The notes: generated by a model from the letters alone, not told the origin. A DNA stretch of 64,000 nt from Pseudomonas sp. MM213 (GCF_020423045.1 NZ_CP081943.1:4774001-4838000), one strand, 5' to 3'. Positions 44,010 through 52,757 are shown, counted from the first letter of the stretch. Translations and numbers: made by a program.

Positions 44010-44852
44010 TTACATCGAGAGCAGATCGCGTGTGCGATGCTGGCGGCCACGGTCTGCCAATTCGCCCCACCTCCAACTGCCGAAGTTTTCACCCTGCTCT
44101 GGGATGTCGAGCTTCATTAAGGACACCGGGTCGCGGCCTATCAGCCGAGCAGCGGCGTACAGCTTGCCTCCTACATCCAGCAGCGTTTGGGCGGCTTCAT
44201 TCCATGCTTCCTCCAGTGCGTTGTGGGCCAGCCGCAAGGCTGTTTCTTCAATTTTTTGGTGTTCTACCTGAGCCTCGCTGATGTGTCGGTCTACGATGGC
44301 CAGCTCTTGCTCCAAGGCGGTGATGATCAGGAGCTGGCGGCGATGTTGTTCACTCGCGGTAGTGAGGTTTTTCGCGGCTTTCTGAGCGTCGGTGCTAGCT
44401 GCTTTTTCGCCGTCGACGTCGCCCCACGCCACGGCCTGTGCGTAAGCAGTAGCCGCCTCAGTCTCGGCCTGCCGTGCGCTGGTAATCTCTTCCTGTGCTT
44501 GCTGGCGAATTTCCTCCAGGCGAGTGCTCAGGCTTTGCCGTTTATCGTTAAGCTCCAGCTCATCCGCCATCCAGTTAGCCATGTCGGTAATGTAGCCTTC
44601 CATCAAGCTTTCTCGGTTGGCCAGCTTCTCCAGGCGGTCCAGCGTTTGGTCGAGTCGGAAGATCTGATGATCGATCGAGTCGATCTTGATTTGGCGACTG
44701 CTGATTTCATGCCTGACGTCGCTCTCTCGGCCGTTGTTAATGACCTCCTCGCTGTGAAGCGCTGACTCAAAAGGTGGTATTTCCTTTTTGAGCGCCTCCA
44801 TTTCGATGACTTTAGTGGCGCGTGCGTCTTTCAGTTGTTCAATTCGGTTCAT
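44010..44852 (-). CDS. Coiled-coil protein of unknown function
   Basis: A 280-residue, almost entirely helical, highly charged protein with heptad-like repeats through residues 1-225 and a compact C-terminal end (RLIGRDPVSLMKLDIPE). AGGAC lies 7 bp before the ATG. It follows the primase-helicase gene by 87 bp on the same strand. A role in replication or partition of the element is possible but unsupported by motifs. Confidence 0.7.
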   Translation of the reverse strand: MNRIEQLKDARATKVIEMEALKKEIPPFESALHSEEVINNGRESDVRHEISSRQIKIDSIDHQIFRLDQTLDRLEKLANRESLMEGYITDMANWMADELELNDKRQSLSTRLEEIRQQAQEEITSARQAETEAATAYAQAVAWGDVDGEKAASTDAQKAAKNLTTASEQHRRQLLIITALEQELAIVDRHISEAQVEHQKIEETALRLAHNALEEAWNEAAQTLLDVGGKLYAAARLIGRDPVSLMKLDIPEQGENFGSWRWGELADRGRQHRTRDLLSM

Positions 44853-44939
44853 GGGTTTTGTCCTGTGTCATTGGGTTGGGTTCGGAGTGGCTGGCGAGGC
44901 CCGCTTGAGCCGGCTTTACCTCAGTCAGTAGGCTCAGCG

Positions 44940-47831
44940 TCAGGCGGCCTGAGTCTCGCTTTCATCCGTTCCCGGCACGGTCTTCACCACGTAGCAACGC
45001 TGAGTGCCCAGGCCGGGCAAGCGGACGGCGCAGGAGGCTTTGCCATCCGGCCCCGGCTCAAGGACACCACGGCGTATCAGCTCCTTGTTCACGGCATTGA
45101 TGTTCATGCCCTTGAACACTTCCGAGCGCCAAGACTCAGGCAACACGTAATAGGTGTTGGTGGTGTGCAACGCATCACCCAGGCCGTGTTCCAGCGTCTT
45201 GCGAAAACCCAACCGGTCAATGGTGCGTGGACCGTGCTCATCGATCTTCGCGGCGGCCGACTCCCAGCGGGTGAAACGGCTTTCACCGAAGCGCTCGATG
45301 ACCTGACGCAACCGCGCCAAGATCGCGTCCCCTTCCAAGTTGCCAGCACCGCCGCGCTCATTCATCCAAGCACTCAGACAGACCCGAGCTGCAGTGGTGG
45401 CGGCGCCATCGGGCCAACCGGTAATCCCCATCGCGGTGGCCAGTTCGCCGGCTGCTGCGGCCAGACCGAAACGAGCCGCAGCACGATGCGCCTGACCGCT
45501 GGCCGAGGCAGGCAGCGCCTTGGCGATGAACCCCTCCAAGGTGTGACGCAGGATCGCCGACCAAGCATGTCGCTTGCCGGGCTCACAGAGGGCCGACAGG
45601 AAGGCGGTGAGCGGTGTGCCGTAGTACTTGGCCACCCGTGCCTTGAGTGCATCGGAGAGGGCGGCGGCGTCATCAAAGCCGTTCAGCACATCGAACATGC
45701 CCAGGCCTTTGCTGGCATCCGCTGGCACGGCGAGCATCCGCACTTCCATGCCGGCTTTCAGCTCCTTGTTGGCTTCAGCCATGTGCTGCGCCAACGTCTT
45801 CTCGCCGGTCGAGAGAAACAGCAAGCGCCACTCCTGCACCTGTCGGCCCGCTTGTCCTCGATCATTGGCACGAGCCTTCCCGGTGCCGTTGCCGAGCATG
45901 TACACCGTTTCACCAATGATGCGCGGGTCGCACATGCCGATTTCATCCAGCACCAGGAGCCCGTCTGAATGCGCGGCGGCGATGGACTCCAGTGCGTTAT
46001 CCGTCGAGCGCCAGGAACGCACCAGACGCGGTCCGCCGTAGATCGAGGCAGCCACTTGCAGGTGGGTGGTTTTGCCGCCCGAGCTGTCACCGTAGAGGTG
46101 AAAGCCGCCCGACTCATGGCCGAGCATGTGCAGCAGCGGACCGGCAAACGCCACGCTGGCCACAAATGCCAAGCGGTGATTGCCGATGCACAAGGCGCCG
46201 ATCTGCTCTTGCCACTGCTCCAGAGTGCCGGCTTCGCTGATGGGTGGAAGCTGCGCACCGGCCTCATAGAAATGCAGGTGTTCGGTGTGCGAACCGACCT
46301 GTTGTTCGGGCAGCAGGAAGGCGCTGTCGTGCCAACCTAAACGGGTAACCAGTCGTGCCCGCTGGGCGCTGTCAAAACCGCCGAGATAACTTTGCAGGTC
46401 GTTGCGCGCATTGCGCCCGGAACGACTGCCGGCCAGTCGCAGGCCCATGTCCACCAATGGGCCGAGCACGTCCTTGCCGAAGTCGCCGGTCATGGTCCGC
46501 GCCGGGATGTTCCAGCGCTTTTTTGCCCCGTCGGGATCGTCGAACTCAACCAGCAAACCCCAGTTATGACCCTGCGCATCTCGGGTACGAGCCAGGATCT
46601 CCAGTGGCGAACACACGGGGCGCGCTTCGCCATCGTCACCGGAATAAAACACGCCTTCCGGCGTGAGGCGAAAGCCACCGGGCAGCAGATCGTTTTTGGG
46701 TTTCGCTGGCCGTTTAGTTGTTGGCTTGGCCTTGGCTTCGGGTGGTTCGGCCGATGCTTTCACAGGCTCAACACCGAACAATTCGCCGCTGTGTTCCAGC
46801 TCGGCGAAGTGCGCCGCCGTCCAGCCTTTGGCTTGGGCATCGGCCGCGTCGTCGCCGTCTTCCCATTGGCCACCCTTGGCGAACGTCGGTTGGTCATTCT
46901 TGAACGTGGGCTTGCGTTTGAAGACATCCAGAGCGATCACGCGCACCGACGCGGCGCCGATCTGATGCAGTTGTTCGGCGACGGTATCCATGCAGCTTTT
47001 GCCACTGGCGTCGTTGTCGGGCCACAACACCACGGACCGACCTTTGAGTGGTGTCAGGTCAGCTTTGTGCCAGGAGTTCGAGCCGTTCGGCCAGCACGTG
47101 GCCACGTAGCCGGGCAGCAGCTTCGCCGCGGCATCGGCGGCCTTTTCGCCTTCGCACAGAATGACCGGAGCCTCCTCGCGTTGCGCCAGTTCATCCAGGC
47201 GCAGCAGAGGGCGCGGCTCCGGCAGACCCTGCCAGCGCCATTGCTGCGTTTGACCGTCGGCCCGTTGGCACCAGGTCAACGGGGCAAACACCTTGCGCGG
47301 TTTGCCGTCTTCATCCGGGCCCAAGTCGAAGCGATAGAGGGCCATGACTGGCTGGCCTTGAGCGTCGCGATAAATCCAAACCTTGGACGGCGTACCGTGT
47401 TGCCGGTGTTTGGCCGGGCACTTGCTCATGGCCTCGGCCGGGATCGGCTGAATGGCCAGCCATTCCGGTGTTTTGCTTTTGCTAGGGCTTGGTTTCGATT
47501 CAGCCGCCCCAGCGGTAACGCGCAGCAGATCCGCCAGCTTGTTGCAGGCTTCGACGTCGGTGCCGCCGTCGAGATAGCGCACCAGGTCGATCAGGTCGCC
47601 ACCTTTGTCGCCGGTGGCAAAATCCGCCCAGGTGCCTTTGGCCAAACTGACCTTGAGGGAGCCGGCACGTTTGTCGGTGCGAGTCGGATTAGGAGCGGTG
47701 TATTCCTTGCCACTGTCGACGCGTTTACCGTTGGGCAGCCAGTGAGCAAGCACGCGATCAATGTTCTGCAGCGCAACGGCTTTGACTTGGGCGAACGTGG
47801 GGCGACGGGCATTGGAGGTAGAGGCCTTCAT
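44940..47831 (-). CDS. Primase-helicase with Toprim and DUF927 domains (P4 alpha analogue)
   Basis: A 963-residue replication protein. The N-terminal part (KGTWADFATGDKGGDLIDLV) is the usual lead-in to phage-type primases. A Toprim domain follows around residues 220-300 (VILCEGEKAADAAA, VVLWPDNDASGK). From about 390 comes DUF927, with Walker A GDSSGGKTTH near residue 580 and LLVLDEIGMCD as Walker B. Such proteins prime and unwind satellite or plasmid-like elements. The gene overlaps the DUF3077 gene by 4 bp, so the leader RNA at 48.6 kb would control it. Confidence 0.88.
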   Translation of the reverse strand: MKASTSNARRPTFAQVKAVALQNIDRVLAHWLPNGKRVDSGKEYTAPNPTRTDKRAGSLKVSLAKGTWADFATGDKGGDLIDLVRYLDGGTDVEACNKLADLLRVTAGAAESKPSPSKSKTPEWLAIQPIPAEAMSKCPAKHRQHGTPSKVWIYRDAQGQPVMALYRFDLGPDEDGKPRKVFAPLTWCQRADGQTQQWRWQGLPEPRPLLRLDELAQREEAPVILCEGEKAADAAAKLLPGYVATCWPNGSNSWHKADLTPLKGRSVVLWPDNDASGKSCMDTVAEQLHQIGAASVRVIALDVFKRKPTFKNDQPTFAKGGQWEDGDDAADAQAKGWTAAHFAELEHSGELFGVEPVKASAEPPEAKAKPTTKRPAKPKNDLLPGGFRLTPEGVFYSGDDGEARPVCSPLEILARTRDAQGHNWGLLVEFDDPDGAKKRWNIPARTMTGDFGKDVLGPLVDMGLRLAGSRSGRNARNDLQSYLGGFDSAQRARLVTRLGWHDSAFLLPEQQVGSHTEHLHFYEAGAQLPPISEAGTLEQWQEQIGALCIGNHRLAFVASVAFAGPLLHMLGHESGGFHLYGDSSGGKTTHLQVAASIYGGPRLVRSWRSTDNALESIAAAHSDGLLVLDEIGMCDPRIIGETVYMLGNGTGKARANDRGQAGRQVQEWRLLFLSTGEKTLAQHMAEANKELKAGMEVRMLAVPADASKGLGMFDVLNGFDDAAALSDALKARVAKYYGTPLTAFLSALCEPGKRHAWSAILRHTLEGFIAKALPASASGQAHRAAARFGLAAAAGELATAMGITGWPDGAATTAARVCLSAWMNERGGAGNLEGDAILARLRQVIERFGESRFTRWESAAAKIDEHGPRTIDRLGFRKTLEHGLGDALHTTNTYYVLPESWRSEVFKGMNINAVNKELIRRGVLEPGPDGKASCAVRLPGLGTQRCYVVKTVPGTDESETQAA

Positions 47832-48112
47832 ACGCCACCGCCTTGGGCCAATTGCAACCCGCTGGTAACGTCATCAATGATGGCTTTGGCCATCTCGCTC
47901 AAATAGTGCGAAGCCCAGACCATCGCGTCGTTGTCATTCTCCATGCCGCTCAGGAAGGTCAGCTTGTTTACACAGTCCATGAGTAGAGAGGCTTGTTCGA
48001 GCGCTTCTTCGCAGGAAATGCCGGCATTGATACGGAACAGTGGTTGGTTTTGAGCGTTGCACCTGGCAAAGGTGGCGCCGCCCACCGTATTGATCAACAT
48101 AGAAGGGCTCAT
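47828..48112 (-). CDS. DUF3077 family protein
   Basis: A 94-residue protein. FRINAGISCEEALEQASLLMDCV is the DUF3077 signature common in Pseudomonas mobile elements. The ATG at 48112 overlaps the upstream stop by 4 bp, and the gene overlaps the primase gene likewise. Function unknown. Confidence 0.82.
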   Translation of the reverse strand: MSPSMLINTVGGATFARCNAQNQPLFRINAGISCEEALEQASLLMDCVNKLTFLSGMENDNDAMVWASHYLSEMAKAIIDDVTSGLQLAQGGGV

Positions 48113-48390
48113 TGGGCGCCTCCACTGATGGGTGGCCGAGTGGAGTTGTCGGCGTGCACGGCGAGGGTGCGGATCAGTCCCAACGTCCCTCGAACATCCC
48201 ACAGCGCCGCCGCGATGACATGGTTGGCCAGACGTGGGCCGTCGCACTCGAATTGATCCTCAAGAAGCAAGAGCACGGAGTTGGCTCGATCCACGGCACA
48301 GGTGATGGCGTCAATCGGCACACCGGCTTCGGCGCCTTTGTGGACGCAAAGCAGATCCTCGGGTAGGGAGAAGCTCAGGGCTTGGTTCAT
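48109..48390 (-). CDS. Small protein of unknown function in the P4-like operon
   Basis: A 93-residue protein beginning MNQALSFSLPEDLLC. It is helical in the middle (AITCAVDRANSVLLLLEDQF). The start at 48390 is set by a 4-bp overlap with the upstream small gene; the open frame runs far beyond it without sense. Family not recognised. Confidence 0.75.
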   Translation of the reverse strand: MNQALSFSLPEDLLCVHKGAEAGVPIDAITCAVDRANSVLLLLEDQFECDGPRLANHVIAAALWDVRGTLGLIRTLAVHADNSTRPPISGGAQ

Positions 48391-48545
48391 TGGGCACCGC
48401 CTGCGGCTTCGAGCGCGCGGGCTTTGGCCATATGGGCGTTGTATCGGGTGAGACGTGTAGCGAGGCTGGAGTTGGCGTGTAAAGCGGCGAGAGCCATTGC
48501 ACGATGGGCGGTGGCGCGAATTTTGGACGGATTGAGGGCGTACAT
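48387..48545 (-). CDS. 52-residue leader-proximal protein
   Basis: A short basic, alanine-rich protein beginning MYALNPSKIRATAHRAMALA. AGGAG lies 9 bp before the ATG and is itself part of the site complementary to the antisense RNA. A 4-bp overlap links it to the next gene. As the first translated gene of the operon it is the place where pairing of the antisense RNA would block expression, comparable to icd/kil-type small genes of P1 and P4. Confidence 0.72.
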   Translation of the reverse strand: MYALNPSKIRATAHRAMALAALHANSSLATRLTRYNAHMAKARALEAAGGAQ

Positions 48546-48556
48546 CTGGCGAAACT

Positions 48557-48593
48557 CCTATTGTTGAGGAGCTGCCACGAATCGCCGCTAAAC
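48557..48593 (-). promoter_or_regulatory. Downstream target site of the C4/CI-like RNA (seqC analogue)
   Basis: On the minus strand GTTTAGCGG ... ACAATAGG is complementary, in the right order, to CCTATTGT ... CCGCTAAC of the antisense RNA. It covers the ribosome site of the 52-residue gene. Confidence 0.7.
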
Positions 48594-48600
48594 GAAATAA

Positions 48601-48678
48601 GGTGGCAGCTGTGCGCGGGTTAGCGGACCGGGACAATAGGAACCCGGCAGACCCGAAGGTCTCCCACGCACAGCCACC
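48601..48678 (-). ncRNA. C4/CI-type antisense RNA (P4-like immunity RNA)
   Basis: The 78-nt RNA folds as phage P1 C4 and P4 CI RNAs do. A closing stem GGTGGC-TGTGCG pairs with CGCACA-GCT-GCCACC. Inside are hairpin AGACC-TTCG-GGTCT and hairpin CCGGG-TTCCTATTGT-CCCGG. The second loop and the following CCGCTAAC are complementary to sites on both sides (48557-48593 and 48739-48763), the seqA-seqB-seqC plan of P4. In P4 this pairing causes premature termination of the alpha operon and gives immunity. Confidence 0.82.
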
Positions 48679-48698
48679 ATAAAACAGACTGGCAGGCA

Positions 48699-48731
48699 CA
48701 AAAAAAGCGCCTGCAATCGTAATGGGGGCGC
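48699..48731 (-). terminator. Leader terminator between target site and antisense RNA
   Basis: On the minus strand GCGCC and GGCGC arms with a 15-base loop are followed by U7-8. It lies 8 bp after the upstream target site, so pairing at that site could influence it. Confidence 0.65.
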
Positions 48732-48738
48732 CTGTGCG

Positions 48739-48763
48739 CCTATTGTTGATCGGGCCGCTAAAC
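48739..48763 (-). promoter_or_regulatory. Upstream target site of the C4/CI-like RNA (seqA analogue)
   Basis: A second copy of GTTTAGCGG ... CAACAATAGG on the minus strand, upstream of the antisense RNA in the leader. Confidence 0.68.
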
Positions 48764-48919
48764 CCGGTCGCTGAATTTGCAGCGACGGCCAAAGAGTAAC
48801 GTCCTGTTTTGCAAAGTGCAACCGTGCGGAGATCTTGCGCATTTCTTTGATGCGGCATAAATTGTGCGGGCATGTAGATTTACCTCAACGCCTCCGGATC
48901 GCTCCCGGGGGCGTTTTCG

Positions 48920-49261
48920 TTAGTGCTGGGTAGTGACGGGGCGGGCGAGGGTGAGCCATTGCAAGTGGTTGCCTTGGCCGGCGCGTTGCCGCATCTGCTG
49001 TAGCGCTTCGGAATTGCGCAGCAGGTTGGGAATCAACTGGCGAGCGTCGTGAATCACCACGTCTGCTGGGGGCTGAATCGCTAACAACGTCCACTCCAGG
49101 TCATGCCACAGCACGATTAGCACCTGAGCGCCGGCCGAGATCGCTTGATCGCGGAGGGTCAGCAAGCGCTGGCGACCTTTGATCTCTGCGGTAGAAGGCA
49201 GAGACGCTTCAAGTACACCGACAAGATCCAATGCTTGGTGGGGAAGAAAGGTCGGAGTCAT
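48920..49261 (-). CDS. Protein of unknown function in the P4-like element
   Basis: A 113-residue protein (MTPTFLPHQALDLVGVLEAS at the start; VLIVLWHDLEWTLLAIQPP in the middle). The ATG at 49261 overlaps the upstream stop by 4 bp. It is the last gene of the AlpA-led operon. Family not recognised. Confidence 0.72.
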   Translation of the reverse strand: MTPTFLPHQALDLVGVLEASLPSTAEIKGRQRLLTLRDQAISAGAQVLIVLWHDLEWTLLAIQPPADVVIHDARQLIPNLLRNSEALQQMRQRAGQGNHLQWLTLARPVTTQH

Positions 49262-49428
49262 GCCGCCTCCTGCATGTTGGTGAACAGGGGGGGCGGTGTT
49301 TCGCCTTTGAGCCAAGCCAGGATTTTGCTGTCCTCGACGCACCGTCGGCGGTGTTCTACCGCGAGCAGTTCGCGCTGCTGTGCCAGACATTCGTCCACAT
49401 AGCTGGTCAGATCCGAGGTCAACTTCAT
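49258..49428 (-). CDS. 56-residue protein in a chain of overlapping genes
   Basis: A short helical protein (VDECLAQQRELLAVEHRRRC). Its ATG overlaps the upstream stop and its TGA the next start, each by 4 bp. The coupling supports it as a real gene despite its size. Confidence 0.68.
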   Translation of the reverse strand: MKLTSDLTSYVDECLAQQRELLAVEHRRRCVEDSKILAWLKGETPPPLFTNMQEAA

Positions 49429-49865
49429 TTCACGGTGAAGTCGTTCGCTTGCAGTTTTTCCTCGGCAAGATCCTGCTCAGTGATGCGTTGCCACACCGCC
49501 GGATCGTTCGCGTAGCCGGCCGACTGATCGACCAGCCAGTAAGTGACCCAGTCGGTCAAATCCAGCGATTTCAGCGCGGCGCGACGACCTTGTTTCATCG
49601 CGAAATGACCCGAACCGTGGATGCTGGAAAACTCCCTGCGTACCGCGTTTTTGCGGATCAGTTCAGGTAATTCCCATGGATTGAGTTTGAGCGGAAGGAC
49701 CAAGCTATCAGGGTTGAAAAAGAAGGCTTCTTGTTCCTCCCCGTTCCAGCTCACACCGGCGATGGTGCGGTGCCGCCAGTTGATGGCATCCGGTCGATAG
49801 AGACGGAATCCGATGCTGTAGGAATCAAGAAAAGGCCCTTTGAATGGACTGTAGTTGCGCTTCAT
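49425..49865 (-). CDS. Protein of unknown function in the P4-like element
   Basis: A 146-residue soluble protein (RLYRPDAINWRHRTIAGVSW; DWVTYWLVDQSAGYANDPAV). It overlaps the AlpA gene by 4 bp upstream. I do not recognise the family. Confidence 0.72.
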   Translation of the reverse strand: MKRNYSPFKGPFLDSYSIGFRLYRPDAINWRHRTIAGVSWNGEEQEAFFFNPDSLVLPLKLNPWELPELIRKNAVRREFSSIHGSGHFAMKQGRRAALKSLDLTDWVTYWLVDQSAGYANDPAVWQRITEQDLAEEKLQANDFTVK

Positions 49866-50179
49866 GCGGCCACCTGATCACGTGCCTCAATGCGGCTGCG
49901 TGCCCATGCTTGGACTTCGGACAGAACCCACGCTACAGGCGCGCCGCGTGCCGTGCTATTGGTGAGTTTTACGGCTTGTGGAAAACCGCTCTCAGGCTGG
50001 TTCATCAGTTTGTAAACGGTAGCGCGACCAATACCAGTGATTGCCATGACCTGTTTCACGCGAATCAGCGTGGAGGCGGCATCAAATAGCTCAAGTAACG
50101 TGTAAGGACTTGCAGGAGCCTTATGAGAAAGCTCTGCCATCGTGGTATTGCTGTTTACTTCTTGGAGAGGGGAGTTCAT
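49862..50179 (-). CDS. AlpA-family regulator / excisionase-like protein
   Basis: About 105 residues. The helix-turn-helix VKQVMAITGIGRATVYKLM, followed by FPQAVKLTN, is the AlpA (phage_AlpA) signature. In P4-like elements these proteins control integrase expression and excision (Vis/AlpA). Start taken as the ATG at 50179; a GTG at 50209 gives ten more residues. It opens the operon to 48920. Confidence 0.85.
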   Translation of the reverse strand: MNSPLQEVNSNTTMAELSHKAPASPYTLLELFDAASTLIRVKQVMAITGIGRATVYKLMNQPESGFPQAVKLTNSTARGAPVAWVLSEVQAWARSRIEARDQVAA

Positions 50180-50258
50180 AGCTGTGCCTATACGGAAAGA
50201 GACAGGCACAGACTAGAGAGGGGAAAAAAAGCAAACACGGTTTGCTTTTGATTGAAAT

Positions 50259-51179
50259 TTATCGAGGTAGGTATCCACCCAAGATCAGGTATTTTTTGAC
50301 GGTAGGCTCAGACGCTATGCCCTCCTGTTCTACCAATGCTTTTTTCAGCTCCCGCTCTGAAATAGTAGGATTGGCCAAAATGTGACGATCAGCTGCCTTG
50401 CAAACGCGCTCGCGGAGATCCGCTGCATTCTGCTGCTTTACTGACTCCGGCTTCCTGTTGGCCTTGCCCGCAGCCGCGCCTCTTTGCGATGCCTTGGCGG
50501 AAAACGCTTTACTCAGCGCCTCGCTTAGAAAATTGGCCACATTGAAGTTACCCTTCGATACGTCGATGTCCTCAACTTGTCTGTAGAGGCTCGCTAGCAT
50601 GATCGCCTTGTCGGCATCGCCCATGAATGTGCGGAAGGATTCACGAGCGTCAATTTCTCCGCCTGGATCCTTTAGTCGCTCCTTTTCGGCCAGTGCGCAA
50701 TATTTCTTAGGATCTGTTACTTGCATTTGGGCTATGAGGTCTGCGTCCAGGTCGAAGACGTAGAGTTCCGTTTCAAAGAGCCAGTTGGCGAGAACTTGAA
50801 CAGCTTGAATGCTTTGCACCAGGGTGTAAGTCGCCACGAGTTGCGAGTCCGCAGCGTTGCGATCAACGCTATCAAACCGTCGTATGACACTCGGCAATGA
50901 GGCTGCATCGGCGTAGCTGGCATGTTCCTCGATCTCGTCGCGGAGTCGAAACATCGTGGCGACCACCGATCCTGCTCGATCAGGATAACGGCCATCCTCA
51001 AGCCAGAATGAGGTGGCGTAATTGGCCAGCTCCAGCGCCTCGTTGAAATACTTTCGAAACGGCGAATACAACGCTAACTCACGCACGGCCTGTTCGATGT
51101 CGTCTAGTTCCCACAACAAATTACTGACATCGAAGCCAGCAATTTCCAGGCGGCCAATCGGCATATTCTCATCGTCCAT
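50259..51179 (-). CDS. Protein of unknown function next to the AlpA gene
   Basis: A 306-residue helical protein. The C-terminus (NPTISERELKKALVEQEGIA, then EPTVKKYLILGGYLP) resembles a winged or helix-turn-helix DNA-binding end. A basic linker (AKASQRGAAAGKANRKPES) precedes it. A regulatory or replication role for the element is possible. Transcribed toward the AlpA gene. Confidence 0.68.
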   Translation of the reverse strand: MDDENMPIGRLEIAGFDVSNLLWELDDIEQAVRELALYSPFRKYFNEALELANYATSFWLEDGRYPDRAGSVVATMFRLRDEIEEHASYADAASLPSVIRRFDSVDRNAADSQLVATYTLVQSIQAVQVLANWLFETELYVFDLDADLIAQMQVTDPKKYCALAEKERLKDPGGEIDARESFRTFMGDADKAIMLASLYRQVEDIDVSKGNFNVANFLSEALSKAFSAKASQRGAAAGKANRKPESVKQQNAADLRERVCKAADRHILANPTISERELKKALVEQEGIASEPTVKKYLILGGYLPR

Positions 51180-51288
51180 TCACCGCCCCTTGGCCCCGCT
51201 TGGCGTCATGGATGCAGCGTTTCACGACACGGTCCTCCTCGACCAACAGTGAGGTGGCTGGGCCAGTGTTGTTACACGATTCGACCGC

Positions 51289-51392
51289 GTAACACGTCGT
51301 GTAGCGTTGAGCATTTCTTCGTGTAACGTGAGCTAAGCCCTTTATATTCAATAAGTTACAGATTGGCGTAACACCTGTAACACGCGTAACAC
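51289..51392 (-). repeat. GTGTTAC iterons, right set (reverse orientation)
   Basis: GTAACAC at 51289, 51368, 51377 and 51386, three of them at 9-bp spacing, between the integrase gene and the 50259-51179 gene. They face the left set at 36832-36953. Confidence 0.6.
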
Positions 51393-51421
51393 CGTTTTTT
51401 GGGGGGAGTGGATAAGGAGTT

Positions 51422-52657
51422 TCATATCACCTTTCCAAATTGGCCTTGCACGACATTGCCAACTACTAGCTCATCAAGATGATCTGCGTACCACTGCATC
51501 ATGACTTTGCGCTGAGGTAGGTACACCGCCTTGTTGTACACCCCTGCAATTCCCTCTTTGACATGAGAAAGCTGGGCCTCAATGTGGTTTTCGTCGAATC
51601 CCTGTTCATTAAGGATCGTGCTAGCAATGTGACGGAAGCCATGGCCAGTTTGCCGGCCCGCATATCCCAGCCTGCGCAGCGCCATCAGAAAGACAGTATT
51701 GCTTCGGGGAATGGTTCGATCTTTTCTTCCAGGGAAGAGAAGAGGGTATGCGCCTGTCAGCGTGCGCAGCTCCGTTATCGATTCAATGGCCTGCCGAGAT
51801 AGAGGCACTACATGCTCGCGCCGACGCTTCATTCTTTCGGCTGGGATCGTCCAGAGCTTTTTGTTGAGATCGATTTCTGACCAGCGTGCTTCTCGAATCT
51901 CGCTCGGGCGTGCCGCTAACAGAGCAAGCAAACGAAGCCCAAGACGGACATCTTTTGCGTGAGGGTAAGAGTTGATAGCTCGAAGCAATGCGGGCAGCTC
52001 TTCTATTGATACGTGTGCATAATTTTCAGCACTACGTGTCTGAAGAAATTTATTAAGGCCTTCAAGGGGGTTGTGGATCGCTCGGCCTGTCACTCGTGCC
52101 AAGTCGTAGATCTCTTTGCAGAAGGCCCGAACTCTGCCCATTTGCTCAATGATCCCTTTCTGCTCCATGCCGCGCAGAAACTCCATCCATTCAAGGGGCA
52201 GTATTTCTGTGTAAATGCGTTTGCCGAAAACGGGGAATACGTGAAGCTCCAGGGCTCCAAGGACTCGACGGGACGTGCCGGCTTCCCAGCTTGAGCGCCT
52301 TGCCTCAAACCATTCGCGCCCTAACGCTTCGAAAGTGTTGTTGGCAGCCACCCGGTCAGCAATCTTGCGAGCCTGCTTACTGACTAAAGGATTTTTACCA
52401 GTCGATGCGTCATCCCGCAGTTGTGCCGCCTTCTGCCTGGCTAGCGAGCCACTGATTTCGGGGTAACCGCCTAGGCCCAGCCAGGACCATTTCCCGTCTG
52501 GTTTTTTGTAGCGCAACTCCCACGACTTCTGCCCATTTGCCTTGACCCGAAAATACAAGCCGTTGCCGTCTTGCTCGCGGTACGTCGCACTCTCTGCCTC
52601 CAAGCCTGCAAGAGTAGTGTCGGCCAGTGGGCGGCGTTTGATTTCAGTACGCTTCAC
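51422..52657 (-). CDS. P4-type tyrosine integrase
   Basis: A 411-residue integrase. It has the N-terminal DUF4102-type arm-binding domain (DTTLAGLEAESATYREQDG), a core-binding domain and the catalytic domain with ALLAARPSEIREARW (Arg), HGFRHIAST (His-x-x-Arg), LSHV and GVYNKA (Tyr nucleophile). Length and order match P4-family integrases, which target tRNA 3' ends. The start is GTG, 168 bp from the tRNA-Arg, and arm-site repeats lie in between. Confidence 0.92.
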   Translation of the reverse strand: MKRTEIKRRPLADTTLAGLEAESATYREQDGNGLYFRVKANGQKSWELRYKKPDGKWSWLGLGGYPEISGSLARQKAAQLRDDASTGKNPLVSKQARKIADRVAANNTFEALGREWFEARRSSWEAGTSRRVLGALELHVFPVFGKRIYTEILPLEWMEFLRGMEQKGIIEQMGRVRAFCKEIYDLARVTGRAIHNPLEGLNKFLQTRSAENYAHVSIEELPALLRAINSYPHAKDVRLGLRLLALLAARPSEIREARWSEIDLNKKLWTIPAERMKRRREHVVPLSRQAIESITELRTLTGAYPLLFPGRKDRTIPRSNTVFLMALRRLGYAGRQTGHGFRHIASTILNEQGFDENHIEAQLSHVKEGIAGVYNKAVYLPQRKVMMQWYADHLDELVVGNVVQGQFGKVI

Positions 52658-52690
52658 TGCGTGTATGCCTCCAGTTCAATGAATCTCAAA

Positions 52691-52712
52691 GCATACACGT
52701 GGGCATACACGG
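52691..52712 (+). repeat. 22-bp direct repeat, right copy
   Basis: Identical to 35960-35981. A further reverse copy of the GCATACACG unit lies at 52659-52668, at the integrase start, so the sites may also serve integrase autoregulation. Confidence 0.6.
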
Positions 52713-52757
52713 CGTGAAGTTATAGGGGTAGACAGGGATGGATAGCCAGAAACAAGA

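Noticed and set aside
46392..47906. 504-residue plus-strand open frame
   Set aside because: Antisense of the DUF927 primase gene, whose domains are unmistakable.
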